Shown: positions 56,690 to 64,000 of the stretch, in pieces
How positions within the stretch are numbered: position 1 is the first letter of the stretch
How the letters are laid out: each line of letters begins with the position of its first letter
DNA from: Physcia stellaris
Lineage: Eukaryota > Ascomycota > Lecanoromycetes > Caliciales > Physciaceae
DNA length: 64,000 bases
Direction of reading: 5' to 3'
NCBI GenBank assembly: GCA_018902385.1
Contig: JABSSW010000001.1
Location: 806,001 to 870,000 of the forward strand
The notes under the pieces: model-generated
Seen by the model: only the letters and a program-made list of their open reading frames with translations
The model's database searches: none
What the model was told of the DNA's origin: nothing
Program-made: the position numbers and the translations under genes

Positions 56690-57912
56690 TCAATACTTGT
56701 CATTGATTCTATGTGGTATTCCTATCTCCCCAAAGATACCCTCTAGCCTTTTTGACCCATCAATACCCCTGAGTGCTTCCCACTCCTCGTTGGTTTTCAC
56801 CATCAACGTTCCGGCGAGAAGGGTACCGTTCAACGATATCGGCCCGATCTGCTTCGGCGTGCCTTGGTTAGTAGTAGATATCATAGCACCCTTGCTACGC
56901 CTTGGACAGATCATCATCCGTCTGGTTGTCATTGCGAGGTTGTAGCTAATATTTGCCTTCTTCGAACCGAATTTACTGGAGGGCAAGTCATCTAATGGCG
57001 GTCTGTGGTCAGGAGACATCTCGTCCACAGTACGCTGAGCGCTGAAGTATAATTGTTCGTAACAGTGGAGAAGGACTTGAGGTGTCACGCTTTCGGGGAT
57101 CCGAACCGAATCATATACGAAAGGTAGTGAATTTGTGCTGTTTCCTTGATCTTTCTCAACAGTTAGCCTTCGACTCAGATACTGATTAAACGGAGATGAG
57201 TTTGAGCAGCAAAAGCCAAACGGGCGATTCCATACCTTTAACTCCATGCTCGTCTGCCAAATCAATCAGAGGTTTCCAAAGTTTCGCATTGTCGTCTCGT
57301 CCCATCTCTCCAATATCCAGGAACTGAACGTGCCTGTGGTCTTGACTGGCGCCGCTGTGTGCTCCAGAATTGAAGAATGCAAACAGTCGCTGGTTTGACC
57401 CATCATCACTCCACTGTTTCAAACATTGATATGTTATGCTCAGGTCATCTTCTTCCAGGAGCTCGGCTTGGTCTTTATACTCCTTCGTAGCTAGTATGAA
57501 ATGTTGTGGAATGACAGGGTATTTGTTAAGGACCAGATGGTGTGTATGTTGGCCTCTTGGTACTTGAGCAACAAGAATTTCCAGAGCAGGATTTTCAAAT
57601 GGATCAAATTTTGTAGACGTTTGGGTTCTTTTATCGTTGGCGCGCTGATCAATGCCTGTTTGCTCTCCAGTAGGCTTCCGAGATAGGGCAGGGCAGTAGC
57701 GGAGCTGGAACTGTGATATCGTGTAAGGGAGCTGTCTTTGTGCTGATGTAGGTCCAAGTGCAAGTGCAGAGACATACTGGGATATCGTTGACGTACACGA
57801 TAGCAAGGTAGGTAGGCGATAACGTAAGGGCGCCGGAGGTCTTGGCTGAGCTGTACTTGGAGTGGACGAGGGTGGCTAAACGCTCAGGAAGTGACAGAGA
57901 CGGAAACCCCAT
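56690..57912 (-). CDS. apa2: Diadenosine tetraphosphate phosphorylase (ATP adenylyltransferase)
   Basis: Cleaves Ap4A with phosphate to ATP and ADP (HIT superfamily, GalT-like branch). Three exons (57912-57778, 57710-57236, 57150-56690) give 356 aa. The start is MGFPSLSLPERLATLVHSKY. Conserved points are FQLRYCPALSRKP, FDPF-like DPFENPALEILVAQV, HHLVLNKYPVIPQHFILATKEYK, FAFFNSGAHSGASQDHRHVQFLDI with the catalytic HxHxQ-type histidines (DHRHVQF), and a C-terminal YNLAMTTRRMMICPRRSKGA. The second acceptor (GAGAAAG, ending 57151) joins GVK to DQGNSTNSLPFVYD in frame. Paralogues APA1 and APA2 are too alike to separate here. Confidence 0.92.
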
Positions 57913-58305
57913 GGTCGATCTGATCAGGGCTGAGCAACACGATCTAGATTTGAATCAAGTCATCTTCACGAGTTGGAAGAAAGGTTTCGAGGGTGGACGG
58001 AGACTTTGAATAGGACGTTAGCAGCAGAAACCGGACACTAGCCTAGAGGTCGATACTTTCATAAGGCTTTGTCTCGCGATTGTATCAATACTGTTCCGTC
58101 GCCAAACATGGAACTCAGACGGGTACCATAGGTAAAGTCAGCTTGTGGGCTTGTCGGATGTTTCGACTTTTATCTTTCAGCATACTCGTACATGTACTAT
58201 ACTCATACCGGGCCGACCCGACACGAAAATGGCGGATGAGGAGCGAGCTGCTGCGAGACTCCCCCAAACGTCACCCATCCTGCTCGACTACAGGTTGCTG
58301 TCGCG
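57913..58305. other. Divergent promoter region
   Basis: Lies between the head-to-head Ap4A phosphorylase and AhpD-like genes. Short open frames only. Confidence 0.55.
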
Positions 58306-59247
58306 ATGCCATCTTCTTCTCTTCCTAAAATCCTTTCCCCTGCCCTCCTCAGCTACCTCCAGAGTCATCCTCATTTACCTTCATACACATGGTACTTTAT
58401 CGCCGGCGTCGCCCTGTCCGTCATTAACCGCCCCGATGAGATACCCACCGTTTTCCAATACGCACTAGATAAAGGGGGAGGAAGAGTTCCGGCCAAACCG
58501 TCTCATGATGAGCAGCTCAAAATTGCAAGGCAGATGAGAGAGGCACTGGTGAAGACAGCACCCATCGGCGGTTTACCCAAAGTAAATCCATTGCCTATCA
58601 ACAGAGACCGCGATCTAACGTAATCTGATTGAGACCATCAATGCGTTGCTATCTCTCAAAACTGTAACTCCACCAACTTTGCAAGATGAGCCATTAACCT
58701 ATTCCCCCACTGCCCGACCAGTCGAACTGTACGATATCCCGGCTTCAACCATCTTACACCGAGGTCAGACATTCTTCGACAAGATCTACGGCAAGGTCTC
58801 CAAAAGAGTAATGGGACAAATGGATCGGTCGGGGACCGAGGACCTAGGCATTACTGCGCGTTTGATGTACGGCTACATACTCTCCAATACCAGCGTTTTG
58901 ACGGCAGTCGAAAGCAGTTTCGTGCTCATTGCTGGTCTCATTCCACAGGATGTGAACCCACAGTTGAAGGTTGGATGCCTTCCGTGACCATTGCATTGGC
59001 AATGCCACACCATCCGACAAGCTAACAGCGTTTCCTAGGGCCATTTGAAGGTCAGCGTCTTGCATGGGTAAAGATAGTATATCTAACACGGGCGTCATAG
59101 GGCGCGATCAACAACGGAGCCAAGGTTTTGGAGGTACAAGCAATTCGAGAGATCGTGATACGTATCTGCGAGGCCTCGGGTATGACCAAACTCGGAGAGT
59201 CCGTACCTGGTGGTTGGGGCTGGCGAGGTGAAGTCGCCAATCTATAA
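58306..59247 (+). CDS. Carboxymuconolactone decarboxylase / AhpD-like protein
   Basis: Four exons (58306-58581, 58634-58969, 59039-59050, 59101-59247) give 256 aa. The sequence opens MPSSSLPKILSPALLSYLQSHPH and continues VALSVINRPDEIPTVFQYAL. It then reads IARQMREALVKTAPIGGLPKTINALLSLK, TFFDKIYGKVSKRVMGQMDRSGTEDLGITARLMYGYILSN, SSFVLIAGLIPQDVNPQLKGHLKGAINNGAKVLEVQAIREI and a C-terminal GGWGWRGEVANL. The all-helical CMD/AhpD pattern is clear (EALVKTAPIGG and GHLKGAxNNGA), but the CxxC of true AhpD peroxidases is absent, so redox activity is doubtful. Exon 3 is a micro-exon of 12 nt encoding GHLK, framed by 69- and 50-bp introns. Confidence 0.85.
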
Positions 59248-62241
59248 AGGAGCCGCGCCAATTCATCAACCGCCCATGATCCGAAGAAGACATCTAAGCG
59301 AATTGAGGCTCCGATGCAACTCTTGAGGCTGATACATGGGTACTTGCCGGCAAGGACGGGCGATTGGGTTCTCGCAGATTCTTATAACATCACGAGAACA
59401 AGTGCATTGATACGAGAGTGACGGATAGCAAGAGCAGTCGAGCTAGGCAGCGTGAACTGTGCTCAACGACATGCAGAGATGTAACAGACACAGCAATGTA
59501 GCTTCATGCATCCAGTCGCTGGGCCTTGGAACTCATGGAAGAGACGGTATCCATGCACCGGTGTGGCACTCGTGTCTTGGATGAGCCTCTAGGTGGGGTG
59601 TCACCTGAAGCTAATCGAGGATAACATGAGAGTAGTGGAAGCAATGACGAATTTGGACAAGCGCTTGCAGGCAGCCATCAAGAGGCAGATGGGACAAATG
59701 TCTTCGAAGGATACATCGTCTGACTATCCCCTCAACCAGGGATCGCCAATGGGCCAGGTCTAGACAAATTGAAGCAATCAAAATGGACTCCTAACCGAAA
59801 GAAGCCAGTGTTGATAAATTCCAAAGAGACAGGACGTTGCACACCAACTTCGCCGACACTCGTATGCTGCACGACAGCAGTTGGTGGCATTTTGCATGGA
59901 GGAGTGACGACAGTGAATGACGGTGGTGTGGAGCATTCGGCGGTGAAGTGTGGTGATTGCACTCGGAGTCGCCTATTGGGTGCATTTCGGGGGGCCGAAT
60001 CGATGCTCAATGCAAACAAGCAAGGCCGGTTGACTTTCTAGAGTGCGCCATTGAATCATGCAGCTTCCGCTTCCTTTTAGGGCTGATGTGGAGAGGCAGG
60101 GCCAATGGTTCCGCATCCATGGGGTTGGGTCGTAAGGTGAGCGCTAGACAACGATCCCTGGAGCCATGCTTGCCATGCTTTTCCCTCCCTACCTCCCTCC
60201 CTCCTGCCACGGAGCTACGGCAAACCGAGTAATGATGGGTGCGTGCAAAGTGCTCATCGGAGCCATCTTGGATTGTTTCATGCTCGCATGTGGCCCCACA
60301 TTTCCATGTATCAGGTCACAAGGTTTTCCATGTCATGCTACCCTGCTGCTTCGGTCCCTACACAGTACACACCCATCAAAGCCAGAAGGTTGATGCCATG
60401 TGCAAATTACACCAGCTCGGAACATGGCCGCAAGCAATGCAGCCTCTAGCTGACTCACAACACGCCAATCAACGATTGGGACGACGGCGCACCGTTGAGA
60501 ATTCGAAACGAGGTTCGAGAGGGGTAGAAGTTCGAAGGTGGCACAATTGTCACTAAGAATCCTTTCGTATCCCCCCATCAGCCCTATCCAGTTCACTGGC
60601 CAACCAAAGACGACGATGCACGGCTCAGCATCCTCATCAGGCACATTGGAATTGATCTCGCCCACGTGGCTGTCATGTTGCGAATGCATGAACCCTGCCG
60701 ATAGAGATACGTTCCACCGACACCTTCCTCATCCCTGTCCTACTTTGGCTGATAGCCGTTGAACTCTGACGGGAGGCCTGACATTATTAGTTCCTTCTCA
60801 AAGGGCGGAGATACGCCGTGATAGTTCTCCATGAGGCCCTACAATGAGTTTCATTCATATCGAACATTCTGTGTGAGAAGCTGCATCACGTACATGTAGC
60901 TAGTCCCCACCGGGGACCGCATGAGACGTTGAAAGAGGGCAGCAGAGTACTCGGTAGCCAGTTTGTCTTCTTTGTAATCTGCCTTACGAGCGATGCGACG
61001 GCACGAGACGGCGATAGACGGTGATTCCGTAAGCCAATGACTCGGGCGAATCCATCGTCCCGCAGATGTGGTTCGGCTCGACTTAATAGCGTGAAAGTAG
61101 TGTCGGCTTGTCCCTAGTCAATCATCATTGTTTCTTGCATTATTAATGCTTGTTCTCATCTATGGCGCCGTAATCACAGAGGTGAGAAGATGAAACGGAG
61201 AATCGTGAGACTTGGATGATCTCACACGATTTCGGAGCGATCATCCTTTTCACGCATGCACATCTGCAAGGTACAGCTCCGTTTCGACCTCGAACCTGAT
61301 CGGTTGTCCGAGTACCTACTGTATGCTGCCCATTGCTTTGTGGGTCATCGTTTGTCGCCAGATGTACCGAATAGTCTTGACTATTGTCCCCATCATCTGC
61401 ATACTTCATCTGTCCCAGGTGAGGCAACTAAGCGAAAGAAGATAATTTGCTAGGGTGTCTGTCAGTCCAATTGGAAACCCCGAAAATAGTGGCAGACTTA
61501 TGCAAAGGCTCAGCCCTGCCAAAAAAAAAAAGTGCGCGAACGGTAATCTGACATGGAAGCTTGACCCCAACTGGATTGGAGAGTGGGACTGCTAGCATAA
61601 TTAGACTCGATGTGGTCAACATTTCGACCAATCTGCCTTGCCTCTCACCGCTCACCAGCGCTCTGTCTGCCAGCGCGTATGGGGGAAGTCGACACCATCG
61701 TCCGCGGTGAAGACCAGGATCGAGGTGATTTCCAGAGCTTGGATTAGATCACTCTATCTGATTAGAGTTCACCGTTTTTGATACGCCATCCTGTGTCCTG
61801 ACGCCGGGATACCCTCCACGCCTCACCCGCAAGATGATCCAAGTCCACAGATTTCTTCTAACCGTACATGGGGCAGCAGACGCTGCAACGGTTAGCCAAG
61901 CGGGACAGCTATTCGAGCCAAATTCACCAGGTCGCGAACCAAGATCATAATCATCACCGCTATCATGGCTAAAATTGTATGTTTCCATGTTCCCACGTTT
62001 CCATGTTTCCCTCAGGTGGGATTGTTTATTATTAGTGTCGGAAGGCTTGGTCCCCCAGGTACCTTAGTCGCGGTCGTTTTGCCAAATGGGTAAAAGCGTG
62101 CCGGTGGTAAGGCTGCACTATTCGGTAGCTGCATGCTCATCCCTACTTGGGACTTGCTGCGCAATTCACGAGATGGGAGGTAAGCGAACGCAGGCTTTCC
62201 CTTCCCCAAAAGCCCTCGATTAATATCTAAGAGTCCCCACC
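59248..62241. other. 3-kb region upstream of the putative transcription factor
   Basis: No recognisable gene. Contains short open frames, a C/T-rich stretch (CCCTCCCTACCTCCCTCCCTCC near 60184) and an A run near 61520. It may be a long regulatory region or leader for the gene that follows. Confidence 0.45.
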
Positions 62242-64000
62242 ATGGCCGCCCCCAATCCCACTTCCACTCCCAATCTTTGCCTACCTACCAACTCCAGTCT
62301 CCAGAGGACCTCCATCTCTACCCGTCCAGCCCCTTTGGCATTGCGACAGCTGATCGTCGAGCCTGCCTCGAACTGGTTTCAAATCATCCCTCGACCTTAC
62401 CCTCCGCTTCGTCTTACTTTAATGCCTGGATAGCCACTCGACCTACTCTTTGCCCTCCCCTTATAATTTTCCCACCTCCCTCAATCTCCTTCGGATTCCT
62501 CGGGTCAATTGGGTAAGTGCCCCCCAAGTGAGAGAGAACCTTCCGCATTGCATCTTCCCCTATCAACGAAAAACGAACAACTTCAGCTACTGAACCAAAT
62601 TCCAGGCAGGGCTCTGGTAACCCGACGCCGACTTGTGGGGCATGGCTCTTGTCCACGAAAACGTAGGCGACTTTGTTCTCTTTCCAAGAGACCCTCCCTA
62701 CCACCACAATATGGGATCAGAGGACGATATCAACGGCTTGAATTCGAGCTACGAGCAATACCCGTCCATGCCTGCCTACTCCTCAGCAGCATATTATAAT
62801 ACGCCCCATTATCTTTTCGAATCAGCAAAATCACAAGACCACCACGGCTTCACGCCAGCGGGGTCCCCGTGTCCGTCTATATCTCAAGCTTTGGATCACC
62901 CTCCTTCAACTACGCTATCCTCCGCCTCAGGCGCCTCAGTACAGAGCACAGCCTCCTCAGCCGTTGGGTCGCCGTACTCCCATGCCACACATAACCTCCC
63001 TAGTCAAGACCAGTGGACTGAGTCACATCACGGGCTTGGTATTGCGTCCGGAGTCGTCCATAGTAACGACGGCTTTGGTCAAGATATACCTCAGTGGGGT
63101 GGTATGGAAAATGAAATGATCTTCGATAGCAGCAAGCTCCAAGACAATTTCGTTGGTGAGTCTGAAAAGGTTTCTTCCTCTCCAGTGTCTCCGAGTTGTT
63201 CGGCCCCTCTCTCAATGCCGTCATGTTCCGCTTCTCAAGTTTTCCCATCTGGGTTTTCTTTTCCATCTCAGGCAGTGGCACCTACTTCGTCGGGAAACGG
63301 CCGGAACATTACCATCGACACCATCCTTGAGGAGGTCATCGACACCATCCTTGAGGAGGTCAACTGCACAATTCAATCCTCACCATGTACCACTTCACCA
63401 ACATCGACATGTGCAACGAGTGTGTCACCTGTGTGCGTGCCACTCAACCCAGGATCCATGTCTTCTCCACGGATTGCCAGGTCCTTTAGGTCGCCAACAA
63501 CACCAGCATCAGCAATGTCTCCGTCCTTTCCCAGTCCTGCGTACTCTCCGAGGTCACGACAGCCGGGTCTTCGCAGGCCGTCCCTCACTTCTAGCAATAC
63601 ATCTAGAGCCCAAAGGACTTCAGTCTCGCCCACGGAAACGTATAGCCCTTATGTTCGCTCATTGCCAGTTCCGGAACTCCAGGAGCAATTTTCTTTTGTG
63701 CAATCTTCAAGTCCTTTCTTTGGTCAGAGTAGTGGCAGGTTCATCCCTCCACTACAGTCATCTTGTTGGTTTTCCTTATGCATCCTCTCCCTTCTCTTTG
63801 TTCTTCTTACTTACTCTGGGAGAGACTCCCTTCTCGTGTATTCGCACTCGACGTGAGGGAGCACGTGCTAACGAATTTCTCACCCCAGATCCATCTCTTA
63901 TCCAGCCGTTCGACACTCCGGTTGCACGTAACACGACTGGGCCGCCATACCCTGGGGTTATCCATGCTTTTCCCCATCTACCGTCACAGACTATCCAGCC
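62242..64000 (+). CDS. Putative Ser/Pro-rich transcription factor, truncated at right edge
   Basis: The firm coding part runs from about 62700 to 63770. It reads MGSEDDINGLNSSYEQYPSM, YYNTPHYLFESAKSQDHHGF, ALDHPPSTTLSSASGASVQS, DIPQWGGMENEMIFDSSKL, NITIDTILEEV and FFGQSSGRFIPPLQSSCW. After one or more unresolved introns the frame DPSLIQPFDTPVARN runs off the window. This resembles the long N-terminal region of an ascomycete C2H2 factor, but the zinc fingers would lie outside, so the class is not proven. An ATG with strong context (CACCATGG) lies at 62242, and open sequence at 62277-62516 (YQLQSPEDLHLYPSSPF) may be a 5' exon. A 24-bp unit is exactly duplicated at 63314-63361. Confidence 0.55.
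63314..63361 (+). repeat. Exact 24-bp tandem duplication inside coding sequence
   Basis: Two identical adjacent 24-bp units encode IDTILEEV twice. The duplication keeps frame and adds eight residues to what appears to be a conserved motif. Identity of both copies suggests a recent event. Confidence 0.9.

Overview
The window reads as the nuclear genome of a filamentous ascomycete (Pezizomycotina). Protein genes are dense on both strands and are cut by many short introns, mostly 45-150 bp. The gene set is typical of that group: a Pom1-type DYRK kinase, a CFEM-like membrane protein, a GPI-anchored wall protein, a DUF2417 membrane hydrolase, Pmp3, and the RPL22, Snu13, gamma-tubulin and RFC housekeeping genes. 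I cannot fix the order or genus from sequence alone. I saw no rRNA, tRNA, CRISPR array or bacterial-type operon. Exon coordinates come from GT/GC-AG junctions that restore frame and match family conservation as I remember it; I ran no alignment.

Layout. 1-3.2 kb: the 3' part of a Tad1-type LINE, heavily mutated but keeping a clean 3' tail. 3.3-10.4 kb: ZIP zinc transporter (+), GPI-anchored Cys/Ser-rich protein (-), DsbA-like protein (+), coiled-coil golgin-like protein (-). 11.0-15.8 kb: Pom1-like kinase (+). 15.8-18.7 kb: gene-poor. 18.7-25.4 kb: DUF2417 protein (-), Ppe1 methylesterase (+), a small secreted-type protein (+, uncertain), RFC small subunit (+). 25.9-33.1 kb: RPL22 (-), a broken MYND zinc-finger gene (+), translin (+), gamma-tubulin (+), Pmp3 (+). 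34.4-46.4 kb: CFEM-like receptor-type protein (+), BTB protein (+, 5' end unresolved), DUF427 protein (-), Snu13 (-), V-ATPase c' (+), Dus2 (-), inorganic pyrophosphatase (+). 47.5-52.7 kb: Sec20 SNARE (+), MGMT-family protein with an extra N-terminal domain (+), MFS transporter (+). 54.4-59.3 kb: SANT/Myb-like protein (+), Ap4A phosphorylase (-), AhpD/CMD-like protein (+). From 62.2 kb: a Ser/Pro-rich putative transcription factor that runs off the right edge.

The genes are mostly independent housekeeping functions, not one pathway or a biosynthetic cluster. Neighbouring divergent pairs (Dus2/pyrophosphatase, 217 bp apart; Snu13/V-ATPase c', 393 bp apart) may share promoters. The most unusual signal is the mutation pattern in the LINE. 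GG is absent and CC almost absent over about 3.1 kb, AG is strongly depleted, yet CA, TG and CG remain common. This is not the usual CpA-directed RIP (repeat-induced point mutation) signature. Other points of interest are very small exons (8, 11, 12 and 13 nt), two GC-AG introns supported by reading frame, a start-stop uORF beside gamma-tubulin, and a MYND gene whose conserved Trp is replaced by TGA.
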